DNA of 5,856 nucleotides from Cytophagales bacterium. Its GTDB lineage: Bacteria; Bacteroidota; Bacteroidia; Cytophagales; Cyclobacteriaceae. The stretch is from NCBI GenBank assembly GCA_003454975.1, contig DMST01000327.1, positions 43,464 through 49,319 on the forward strand, written 5' to 3'. Below the pieces are notes generated by a model that was not told where the DNA came from, searched no databases, and worked only from the letters and a program-made list of their open reading frames with translations. How positions within the stretch are numbered: position 1 is the stretch's first letter; each line of letters begins with the position of its first letter. A program made the translations under genes and the position numbers. Shown piece after piece: positions 1 to 5,856 of the stretch.

Positions 1-885
1 AAGTACGGCAGCCGCACAGTGCCTCGCCAGGCGGCCATCAAAGTATTCAATAATGCGATTGGAATCCACATCCAGTACCCTCAAGTAGTTGCCATGCTGA
101 AAATCACTCACCAGAAATACCAAGTTTTCGTGAACAGCCACGGCGTGCGCCGATAACGGCTCGGATAGCGATTGAAATAGCTTCCAGGAATTGGAGCCCA
201 AAACATGACCATAGATTCCCTGGGTGCCACGCCGACCTCCAGCATAGCCTCCCAGCGTGATGTACACTCCGTCGATAATGGTGGCCGCTGTTTCCATAGC
301 CAGCGGCAATGAACCTTCCACGTACCAGTGACCCGTGGCAGGCTCAAACCGGTACAAACTATCGGAATAGAATCCGGAAGGTATTCCTTTGCTTCCTCCT
401 ATATATACAGAACCGTCCCAGTATGCTACCCCAGGATTGGGCCCAGGATTGATAGGCCCACGAAAACGTTGGATGGTGTTAGTTTCTAGGTCATATAATT
501 CCTGATCGTAGCAAGAGATGGATCTGCGGGCAGTGGTAAGACATTCTCCACCAATAACTAACAGCTGATTCTGCTCAGGAAGATGCACCAGCCTTCCATA
601 TCTGCGAAAAACCACCTCTCCATTTACCGGCATTTTTTTCCACTTGTCCTGCTCAGGATCATACCTATACAGGGCATTGGTAATGGAGCCGAATGCATTG
701 CTCCCTCCCCAGCTATACAAATACTTTCCGTCCGTAGCGTAGCCCATTCCCAATAATGCCGAAGGAGGATTGGCCTTACGCTCTAGCGGTAACCGCTGTA
801 AAGCATCGGGAAAAGGAGAGGACCGCTGAGCCCATAAGCCAAGGCTAGTTGAACAAAACAGACAAAGAAGAAGTAGCTTTTTCAT
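1..885 (-). CDS. Secreted Kelch-repeat beta-propeller protein (N-terminal part, truncated by window edge)
   Basis: Reading the minus strand from the ATG at 885-883 gives 295 codons without a stop up to the left edge, so the C-terminus is missing. The product starts with a classic signal peptide (MKKLLLLCLFCSTSLGLWAQ; likely signal peptidase I cleavage near residues 19-20). The two Cys at 8 and 11 do not form a lipobox. The mature part consists of Kelch-like blades. Each has a hydrophobic strand with a Gly-Gly pair and then a Tyr and a Trp about one strand later: GG at 60-61 with YRYDP 73-77 and W82; GG at 112-113 with YDLET 131-135; GG at 163-164 with YRFEP 178-182 and W187; GG at 212-213 with W234. 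A fifth blade begins around 245-284 and a sixth around 288. Kelch propellers bind proteins or glycans; no enzymatic motif is visible and the ligand is unknown. It is divergent from the Asp-box gene at 1087. Confident about fold and export, not about function. Confidence 0.85.
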   Translation of the reverse strand, partial: MKKLLLLCLFCSTSLGLWAQRSSPFPDALQRLPLERKANPPSALLGMGYATDGKYLYSWGGSNAFGSITNALYRYDPEQDKWKKMPVNGEVVFRRYGRLVHLPEQNQLLVIGGECLTTARRSISCYDQELYDLETNTIQRFRGPINPGPNPGVAYWDGSVYIGGSKGIPSGFYSDSLYRFEPATGHWYVEGSLPLAMETAATIIDGVYITLGGYAGGRRGTQGIYGHVLGSNSWKLFQSLSEPLSAHAVAVHENLVFLVSDFQHGNYLRVLDVDSNRIIEYFDGRLARHCAAAVL

Positions 886-1086
886 CAAGCGGGTGGGTTT
901 ATTTATTCAACCACAAATTTCGCTCCTGGTTAGCCATTCAGGGATGAAATGTAACTCCGAGGATTCATCAAAAAATATGGTGATCGTCAAATAACATCCC
1001 AACTCCCTCGGCAACTGGTGTAATTCGGGTTCCCAATTTCAAAGGCTCCCTTTACATTCAAGCCTCTTTCACTACAAAAACCTATC
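886..1086. promoter_or_regulatory. Divergent intergenic region between the two propeller genes
   Basis: These 201 bp must carry the promoters of both flanking genes. On the minus strand a weak Bacteroidota-like signal is present: TTTTTTG (975-969), then 15 nt, then TACATTTC (953-946), which resembles TAnnTTTG but has C in place of the last G and a shorter spacer than usual. It would give a leader of roughly 50-60 nt for the Kelch gene. A 6-bp inverted repeat (GATGAA 943-948, TTCATC 964-969) lies over the same place. For the plus-strand gene the best match is TACATTCA at 1053-1060, without a -33 partner. No Shine-Dalgarno sequence precedes either start; A-rich sequence precedes the ATG at 1087, as is common in this phylum. 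The promoter calls are weak. Confidence 0.3.
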
Positions 1087-4000
1087 ATGAAGCATATAAT
1101 CACGAGTTTGCTGGTGATATGTACCCTCACGGTGCATGCCCAGCGGAGACGTAACGTTGCACCACCCCCTAGTGAATCCTCTGCACTGGAGGAGATGAGC
1201 CTGGGTGGGCTCAAGTTCAGAAATGTAGGCCCGGCCATTACCTCGGGTAGGATTTCTGATTTTGCCGTTAATCCCACGAATCCAAAAGAATACTACGTGG
1301 CTACCTCGTCCGGTGGGGTATGGAAGACTACCAACGGAGGTACTACCTATAAACCACTGTTTGATGGGCAAGGAAGCTACTCCATCGGGGTGGTTACGCT
1401 AGATCCGAAAAACCCCAATGTGGTTTGGGTAGGTACCGGCGAAAACAACAACCAACGAAGTGTGGCCTATGGTGATGGCCTATATAAATCGGAAGATGGA
1501 GGGGCATCGTGGAAACACATGGGCCTGAAGGAATCTGAGCACATTGGCAGTGTGGTGGTAGACTCCGAAGATTCGGACCGGATCTACGTTGCTGCCATCG
1601 GACCTCTGTGGAGCAGCGGCGGAGACCGAGGCCTTTACCTTTCTGAAGACGGAGGCGCTACTTGGCGGACCACACTCACCGTGGACGAACACACCGGTGT
1701 AAATGAAGTACATCAGCACCCTACTGATCCCAATATTCTCTACGCTACTACGTACCAGCGCCGCCGGCATGTATTCACGTACTTAGGTGGTGGGCCAGGT
1801 TCGGCAATTTACCGCAGTAAGGACCGGGGCGAAACCTGGGAGAAGATCAACGCTGGCCTGCCCTCGGTGGACAAAGGACGGATTGGTTTGGCTATTTCGC
1901 CGGCCAACCCCGAGGTGGTATACGCTATAGTAGAAGCTGCCCAAGGGAAAGGCGGATTCTATCGTTCCACCAACCGCGGTGCCCGTTGGGAGAAGCGCAG
2001 TGGCTTCTCTACCAGCGGCAATTACTACCAGGAAATCATCGCTGACCCGGTAGATGTAGACAAGGTATATGCCATGGATACCTGGATGTCGGTAACCCGG
2101 GACGGTGGCAAGAGCTTCAGCATTGTGGGTGAGGATACCAAACACGTAGACAACCACTGTATTTGGATTGACCCCACGGATACGGAACACTTTATGGTGG
2201 GCTGCGACGGGGGTATCTATGAAACGTGGGATGCTGCGGCCACTTGGCAGTACAAGCCCAATTTGCCCGTAACACAGTTTTACAAAGTAGCGGTAGATTA
2301 TGACGAACCGTTTTACAACATCTACGGCGGTACGCAGGATAACTTCAGTATGGGTGGCCCCAGCCGGACCACCTCGGGCAATAGCATTGTGAACTCCGAC
2401 TGGTACATGACCCACGGCGGTGATGGTTTCGAGTCGCAAATAGACCCTACCAACCCCAACATTGTGTACGCCCAGTCACAATATGGTTTCTTAGTGCGGT
2501 ACGACCGTCAAAGCGGAGAGGAAGTGGGCATAAAACCACAACCGGGCGAAGGGGACAATCAATACCGTTGGAACTGGGACGCACCGTTACACATCAGTGC
2601 GCATAATCCTCAGCGGATTTACTTTTCGGCCAATAAGGTGTTCAAGAGTGACGACCGCGGCAATAGCTGGCAGGTGATCAGTGGGGAGCTGTCCCGCAAC
2701 CTAAACCGGAACGAGCTGCCTGTGATGGGCCGGATCTGGGGTATCGATGCGGTAGCCAAAAACGGGAGTACCTCTCCTTACGGAACCATTGTAGCCTTCC
2801 ACGAATCTCCGCTCAACGAGGACCTGCTGATTGTAGGAACCGACGATGGTCTAATCCAAATTACCACCGATGGCGGCCAAACTTGGCGCAAAGTGGATAA
2901 CCTATCCGGTGTACCGCAGCGTAGCTATGTAAATGCCGTACTGGCTAGCCAACACGATGAAAATGTGATCTATGCGGCCTTCAACCATCACAAATACGGT
3001 GATTTTAAGCCTTATGTACTCAAGTCTACCGACCAGGGCCGCAGCTGGACCATGATCAGCAACAATCTACCCGAGCGTGGCTCAGCTTACACACTAGCCG
3101 AGGACCATGTATCGGCCGGTTTGGTTTTTGTAGGTACTGAGTTTGGGGTTTTCTTCTCACCCAACGGAGGTACCGAATGGAAACAACTGAAGGCAGGATT
3201 GCCTACCGTAGCCGTACGTGACATCGCCATCCAAACCCGTGAAAACGACCTGGTGCTGGCTACTTTCGGCCGGGGTTTCTTTGTACTCGATGACTACTCG
3301 CCCCTTCGTGACCTTTCTTCCCTCGAGGGCGAAGAATCAGCCCTGCTCGCCCTTCGCGATCCATTGGTATACGTAGAGCGATATCCCTTGGGCTTGCCTG
3401 GACAATCCTTCCAAGGGGATAGCTACTATATAGGAGAGAACCTTGGTCCGGTGGCTATGTTCACCTATTATCTGAAAGAAGCACCCAAGAGCCAGCGGGA
3501 TGCACGACGCAAGCAAGAGTCGGAAGCTCAAAAAGATGGCCAGGGCAATCCCTATCCGTCCTATGAAGAGTTAAAAGCAGAAGGGATGGAAGAGGCTCCG
3601 TTTTTGCTGTTTACCATCAAAAACTCACGAGGCGAGATTGTACGTAAGCTGAAAACTGCACCCAGCGGTGGCCTCAACAGGATTAACTGGGATTTGCGGT
3701 ACGCTTCGGACAATGCCATCAACTTGAGACCTCCTTCCTTTTATAACCCTTTTGCGGGTGGAGACCAAGGCACTTTAGTAGCTCCTGGCCAGTACTCGGT
3801 ATCGATGGCTATGTACCACCAGGGAAGCTTCCAAACCATGGGCGAAGAAGTAAGCTTCACTGTAAAACCGCTCGACAATTCGGTGCTTCCGGCGCAAGAT
3901 CGGGAAGCGAAATTGGCTTTCCAGCGCCAAGTATCTGAGCTAAGCCGCCGTGTACAAGCGGCCCAGCAGCGCATTGGCGAGGTGAACAATCAGGTACGCC

Positions 4001-4365
4001 ATATGGAGCAGGCTGTCTTGCAAGCAGATGGCAACCACCGGGAACTTTTCGATGCTCTGGTAGCCTTCAAACAAAAATTAAGGGCTCTACAAACCGAGTT
4101 GTACGGAGATGGTTTGGCCAGTCGTTTGGATCAGGATACCCCTCCTTCGGTGAGTTTCCGCATCGGCATGCTGGAAGCAGAGCAGTTGAACACCACCTCG
4201 GCTCCTACTACTTCGCACCGACAGTCATACGCCATTGCCGCCAAGCAGCTTGATCCCATATTGGATCAGCTAACCAACCTGCTCACCCAGGACTTGGTAC
4301 AGTTGCAAAACCAACTGGAAGCAGCTGGGGCGCCTTACACGCCCTATCAGTTAGGTAAAGAATAA
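1087..4365 (+). CDS. Exported Asp-box/BNR-repeat beta-propeller protein (sortilin/VPS10-like; often auto-annotated 'glycosyl hydrolase')
   Basis: A complete 1092-residue protein. The start is fixed by a signal peptide at its first Met (MKHIITSLLVICTLTVHA, cleavage before Q19). LVIC is not a lipobox, so it is probably soluble after export. At least eleven Asp-box motifs (S/T-x-D/N-x-G-x-T/S-W/F/Y) end at residues 88, 142, 193, 251, 301, 344, 387, 528, 600, 654 and 698, which suggests two successive propellers. The box at 380-387 is degenerate (Ala-Ala for Gly). A box-free stretch, 388-520, carries GTQDN (415-419) and GGDGFES (444-450), which I recall as conserved in this Bacteroidota family. 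After about 740 come a charged linker (797-835), a domain with GLNRINWDLRY (862-872) and an Ig-like strand pattern PGQYSVSM (900-907), and a coiled-coil-prone Gln/Glu-rich tail (935-1003, 1045-1080). I see no sialidase or other glycosidase active-site set, so the hydrolase label is unsupported. The C-terminus does not look like a type IX secretion sorting domain. The ligand is unknown; a binding or proteolysis-associated role is speculation. Confidence 0.9.
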   Translation: MKHIITSLLVICTLTVHAQRRRNVAPPPSESSALEEMSLGGLKFRNVGPAITSGRISDFAVNPTNPKEYYVATSSGGVWKTTNGGTTYKPLFDGQGSYSIGVVTLDPKNPNVVWVGTGENNNQRSVAYGDGLYKSEDGGASWKHMGLKESEHIGSVVVDSEDSDRIYVAAIGPLWSSGGDRGLYLSEDGGATWRTTLTVDEHTGVNEVHQHPTDPNILYATTYQRRRHVFTYLGGGPGSAIYRSKDRGETWEKINAGLPSVDKGRIGLAISPANPEVVYAIVEAAQGKGGFYRSTNRGARWEKRSGFSTSGNYYQEIIADPVDVDKVYAMDTWMSVTRDGGKSFSIVGEDTKHVDNHCIWIDPTDTEHFMVGCDGGIYETWDAAATWQYKPNLPVTQFYKVAVDYDEPFYNIYGGTQDNFSMGGPSRTTSGNSIVNSDWYMTHGGDGFESQIDPTNPNIVYAQSQYGFLVRYDRQSGEEVGIKPQPGEGDNQYRWNWDAPLHISAHNPQRIYFSANKVFKSDDRGNSWQVISGELSRNLNRNELPVMGRIWGIDAVAKNGSTSPYGTIVAFHESPLNEDLLIVGTDDGLIQITTDGGQTWRKVDNLSGVPQRSYVNAVLASQHDENVIYAAFNHHKYGDFKPYVLKSTDQGRSWTMISNNLPERGSAYTLAEDHVSAGLVFVGTEFGVFFSPNGGTEWKQLKAGLPTVAVRDIAIQTRENDLVLATFGRGFFVLDDYSPLRDLSSLEGEESALLALRDPLVYVERYPLGLPGQSFQGDSYYIGENLGPVAMFTYYLKEAPKSQRDARRKQESEAQKDGQGNPYPSYEELKAEGMEEAPFLLFTIKNSRGEIVRKLKTAPSGGLNRINWDLRYASDNAINLRPPSFYNPFAGGDQGTLVAPGQYSVSMAMYHQGSFQTMGEEVSFTVKPLDNSVLPAQDREAKLAFQRQVSELSRRVQAAQQRIGEVNNQVRHMEQAVLQADGNHRELFDALVAFKQKLRALQTELYGDGLASRLDQDTPPSVSFRIGMLEAEQLNTTSAPTTSHRQSYAIAAKQLDPILDQLTNLLTQDLVQLQNQLEAAGAPYTPYQLGKE

Positions 4366-4394
4366 TAGCCTACCTGCTTAGTCTAAAGAATCCT

Positions 4395-4420
4395 TCCTCC
4401 TACCCGGGGGGAGGATTTTT
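4395..4420 (+). terminator. Rho-independent terminator of the Asp-box gene
   Basis: Thirty bases after the stop at 4365, TCCTCC (4395-4400) pairs with GGAGGA (4410-4415) around a 9-nt loop that contains CCCGGG and can add pairs. TTTTT follows immediately at 4416-4420, then A, G and TTTT. Stem, GC content and T-tract are all on the plus strand, so it terminates the gene ending at 4365. Read from the other side, the same hairpin is followed only by a broken T-tract and would be a poor terminator for recR. Confidence 0.8.
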
Positions 4421-4450
4421 AGTTTTGGGCGGTACCAAACCCCTTATCCG

Positions 4451-4464
4451 CCATAGATCTATGG
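4451..4464. repeat. Perfect 14-bp palindrome between convergent genes
   Basis: CCATAGATCTATGG is identical to its reverse complement. An outer CCG (4448-4450) and CGG (4469-4471) could add three pairs with a 4-nt bulge. It lies 36 bases beyond the recR stop on the recR side of the convergent gap and has no adjacent T-tract on either strand. It might be a 3'-end stabilising hairpin for the clpS-recR transcript, a protein-binding site, or chance. A second, weaker hairpin (GGAC 4484-4487, GTCC 4491-4494, loop CAA) lies closer to recR; on the minus strand it is followed by AAAGTTTT. Confidence 0.4.
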
Positions 4465-4499
4465 TATACGGAAGGAAAACTTTGGACCAAGTCCCCCTA

Positions 4500-5120
4500 T
4501 TACTCCTCCGAATCGGGGTATTCCGTTCGGGTAAGGATACTTCTGCCCAAGGTCACCTCATCGGTGTATTCCAACTCACCGCCAATGGGCACACCCCGCG
4601 CAATGGTAGTCACCTTGAGACCTAAGGGTCTTAATTTCTTTGTGAGGTAGAAACTGGTAGTGTCCCCTTCCATAGTGGGGCTCAGAGCCAAAATGACCTC
4701 CTTCATTGGGATATCCGAGGCCTGAGCCCGGCGAAGCAACGTGTCTACGTGCAAGTCAGAAGGGCCAACCCCTTCCATCGGGGAGATTACCCCACCGAGA
4801 ACGTGGTAGACTCCTTGGTACTGGCCAGTATTTTCGATGGCAAGCACATCAGGTAGGTCTTCAACCACGCACACTAGCGAATGGTCGCGCCGAGGGCTTT
4901 GGCAGATACTACAGAGAATATCATCCGCCACATTGTGGCAGCGTTCGCAGTAGTGTATCTCGGTACGTAGCCTGTGAAGGGACGTGGTGAGGGCTTCGGT
5001 GATAACCTCGTCTTGTTTGAGGAGATGCAAAACCAACCTCAGGGCCGATTTTTTCCCGATGCCGGGCAAGCGGGAGATTTCCGTTACGGCATCTCCGATG
5101 AGCTTAGAGGGGAATTCCAT
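4500..5120 (-). CDS. recR: Recombination mediator protein RecR
   Basis: A 206-residue protein, the usual RecR length. RecR works with RecO (and RecF) in the cytoplasm to load RecA onto SSB-coated single-stranded DNA at gaps. Domains in order: helix-hairpin-helix LPGIGKKSA (18-26) for DNA binding; a C4 zinc finger with C58, C61, C70 and C73; a Toprim domain starting at VCVVED (83-88) and including SPTMEGDTT (147-155); and the conserved tail ARGVPIGGELEYTDEVTL (174-191). All hallmark residues are present. I chose the ATG at 5120-5118 because the family begins MEFPSKLI. A start 16 codons upstream (5168) would overlap the end of clpS and add residues unlike any RecR. It lies 19 bp after the clpS stop on the same strand, without a clear Shine-Dalgarno sequence, so it is probably co-transcribed and perhaps translated by reinitiation. 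No strong terminator is seen downstream. Confidence 0.97.
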   Translation of the reverse strand: MEFPSKLIGDAVTEISRLPGIGKKSALRLVLHLLKQDEVITEALTTSLHRLRTEIHYCERCHNVADDILCSICQSPRRDHSLVCVVEDLPDVLAIENTGQYQGVYHVLGGVISPMEGVGPSDLHVDTLLRRAQASDIPMKEVILALSPTMEGDTTSFYLTKKLRPLGLKVTTIARGVPIGGELEYTDEVTLGRSILTRTEYPDSEE

Positions 5121-5139
5121 GCAATAGCTGGGCGGCGGA

Positions 5140-5427
5140 TTAGATGATCTCCGCGCTGATGCCAGCATCCACGATGCCTTGGCGCATAGGGACTAGCTCA
5201 GGCCAAACTCCGTTTTTCACGGTACATTTACCCTTGTAGTGGATGAGCCAGGTACACTGTTCGGCTTGTTCCTGGGTATGTTTACAAACTTTAATGAGGG
5301 TATTGATTACGTGTTCGAACGTATTAACGTCATCGTTAAACACCACCAAATCTCTAACTTCTTCGTTGTCGACTTCTTCGACGAGTACTTCCTCAAGTAA
5401 TTCTTCTTCCTGATAAGAGAATCGCAT
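5140..5427 (-). CDS. clpS: ATP-dependent Clp protease adaptor ClpS
   Basis: A 95-residue protein. ClpS binds the N-domain of the ClpA/ClpC unfoldase and delivers proteins with destabilising N-terminal residues (N-end rule) to ClpP. The core is intact: VVFNDDVNTFEHV (28-40) carries the N31-D32-D33 motif that contacts the substrate alpha-amino group, and IHYKGKC (62-68) carries the matching His63. Helix 38-58 contains the typical KVCKHTQEQAEQC pattern. The tail LVPMRQGIVDAGISAEI is typical of the C-terminal strand. The first 25 residues are very acidic (EEE, EE, EEVDNEEV) and fit the flexible N-terminal extension that enters the unfoldase. The ATG at 5427 is the only start: in-frame reading upstream meets TAA with no start codon between. 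AAGGA lies only 3 nt before the ATG. First gene of the pair with recR, divergent from the symporter. Confidence 0.96.
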   Translation of the reverse strand: MRFSYQEEELLEEVLVEEVDNEEVRDLVVFNDDVNTFEHVINTLIKVCKHTQEQAEQCTWLIHYKGKCTVKNGVWPELVPMRQGIVDAGISAEII

Positions 5428-5450
5428 GGTTCCTTGATTTTCAATCGTGG

Positions 5451-5458
5451 CAAAAATA
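5451..5458 (-). promoter_or_regulatory. Candidate clpS-recR promoter (Bacteroidota -7 element)
   Basis: The minus strand reads TATTTTTG here, a perfect match to the Bacteroidota -7 consensus TAnnTTTG, 23 nt before the clpS ATG. Transcription would start near 5444, giving a leader of roughly 15-20 nt. No TTTG-like -33 element is seen at the expected 19-21 nt upstream, which keeps the call moderate. The site abuts the ATAAAATTTTAT palindrome at 5459-5470. Confidence 0.5.
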
Positions 5459-5501
5459 ATAAAATTTTATCACTTTTAGCCCCCTTTATTAATTCGCGAA
5501 T
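5459..5501. promoter_or_regulatory. AT-rich divergent clpS/symporter region with two short palindromes
   Basis: ATAAAATTTTAT (5459-5470) is a perfect 12-bp palindrome just upstream of the clpS -7 element. ATTCGCGAAT (5492-5501) is a perfect 10-bp palindrome ending one base before the symporter ATG. Both genes must be expressed from this 74-bp gap (5428-5501). I could not find a convincing TAnnTTTG for the plus-strand gene. The palindromes may be operators or simple AT-rich promoter sequence; nothing in the sequence decides. Confidence 0.3.
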
Positions 5502-5856
5502 ATGCCTGCCTCACTCGTTATTACCCTGATAGTCACCTACTTCAGTATTCTGTTGATTACCGCCCGGTTAACTGCCGGCAAGGGCGATAATGGTACTTTT
5601 TTCACGGCCAACCGTCAATCGCCCTGGTATTTAGTCGCATTTGGTATGATTGGGGCCAGTCTTTCGGGCGTTACCTTTATTTCCGTTCCAGGCGCCGTAC
5701 TCAACGATTCCTTCCAATACTATCAGGTAGTTTTGGGCTATATCGTAGGCTATTTTGTGATTGGTAGCGTGTTACTTCCGCTATACTATCGGTACAATCT
5801 GGTATCCATTTATGAGTTTTTACGGCAGCGCCTTGGCTTGCATGCCTATAAGACCA
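5502..5856 (+). CDS. Sodium:solute symporter, SSS family (N-terminal part, truncated by window edge)
   Basis: From the ATG at 5502 the frame stays open for 118 codons to the right edge; full-length members run about 450-550 residues. The visible part fits an inner-membrane Na+-coupled symporter with a LeuT-type fold. It has a first membrane helix (residues 3-22); a loop with FFTANRQSPWY (33-43); a second, broken helix (44-66) with the family pattern GASLSGVTFISVPG; a third helix (75-96); and the cytoplasmic LPLYYRYNLVSIYEFLRQRLG (92-112). This Y-Y-R-x-x-L-x-S-I-Y-E-F-L run is a strong SSS family signature. The substrate (sugar, amino acid, sialic acid, organic acid) cannot be told from this fragment. 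The ATG is the natural start because the first helix begins straight after it. It is divergent from clpS by 74 bp and probably not in the same regulon, though the promoters may overlap. Confidence 0.9.
   Translation, partial: MPASLVITLIVTYFSILLITARLTAGKGDNGTFFTANRQSPWYLVAFGMIGASLSGVTFISVPGAVLNDSFQYYQVVLGYIVGYFVIGSVLLPLYYRYNLVSIYEFLRQRLGLHAYKT

Noticed and set aside
108..347. A 79-codon minus-strand open frame inside the Kelch gene
   Set aside because: It is out of frame with the Kelch reading frame, which is open through the whole of 885-1 and has signal peptide and repeats.
431..451. Direct repeat CCAGGATTG at 431-439 and 443-451
   Set aside because: It lies inside the Kelch coding frame and encodes a short NPG-P-NPG turn. 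Two copies do not make a tandem array.
987..1371. Minus-strand open frames (987-1277 and 1072-1371) across the start of the Asp-box gene
   Set aside because: They run antisense through the signal peptide and first blade of the real gene and show no protein-like features.
1783..2439. A 218-codon open frame on the minus strand inside the Asp-box gene
   Set aside because: It is entirely antisense to a strong coding gene, and its translation has no recognisable domain or plausible signal. It is a by-product of the codon use of the real gene.
1087..4365. Calling the Asp-box protein a sialidase or glycosyl hydrolase
   Set aside because: Asp boxes are structural and occur in many non-enzymes; no catalytic residue set could be identified in the sequence.
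4425..4990. Plus-strand open frames (4425-4625, 4706-4990) opposite recR
   Set aside because: They are antisense to recR, whose zinc finger, Toprim and HhH motifs are all intact; the translations look like non-coding frames.

Overview
The window looks like an ordinary chromosomal stretch from a member of the Bacteroidota. The reasons are the Bacteroidota-type RecR and ClpS sequences, a secreted multi-Asp-box protein of a kind abundant in that phylum, a perfect TAnnTTTG promoter element (the Bacteroidota -7 box) before clpS, and starts without clear Shine-Dalgarno sequences. Base composition is near 50% GC, which suggests a cytophaga- or saprospira-like lineage more than an AT-rich flavobacterium. 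That placement is inference; no rRNA is present.

Layout from left to right: (1) 1-885, minus strand: the N-terminal 295 residues of a secreted Kelch-repeat beta-propeller, running off the left edge. (2) 886-1086: a 201-bp divergent intergenic region with only weak promoter-like signals. (3) 1087-4365, plus strand: a complete 1092-residue exported Asp-box/BNR-repeat (sortilin/VPS10-like propeller) protein with a C-terminal Ig-like and coiled-coil part. (4) 4366-4499: a convergent intergenic region with a good rho-independent terminator and a perfect 14-bp palindrome. (5) 5427-4500, minus strand: a compact clpS-recR pair (N-degron adaptor of the Clp protease, then the recombination mediator), 19 bp apart and probably one transcript. 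(6) 5428-5501: a 74-bp AT-rich divergent region with the clpS promoter and two short palindromes. (7) 5502-5856, plus strand: the first 118 codons of a sodium:solute symporter, running off the right edge.

Functionally there are two halves. The left half encodes two divergently transcribed exported beta-propeller proteins of unknown role. The right half is housekeeping (protein quality control, DNA repair) plus a Na+-coupled transporter. I see no mobile element, CRISPR array, tRNA, rRNA or defence system, and nothing I would call a previously undescribed system. The findings below are modest and scored accordingly.
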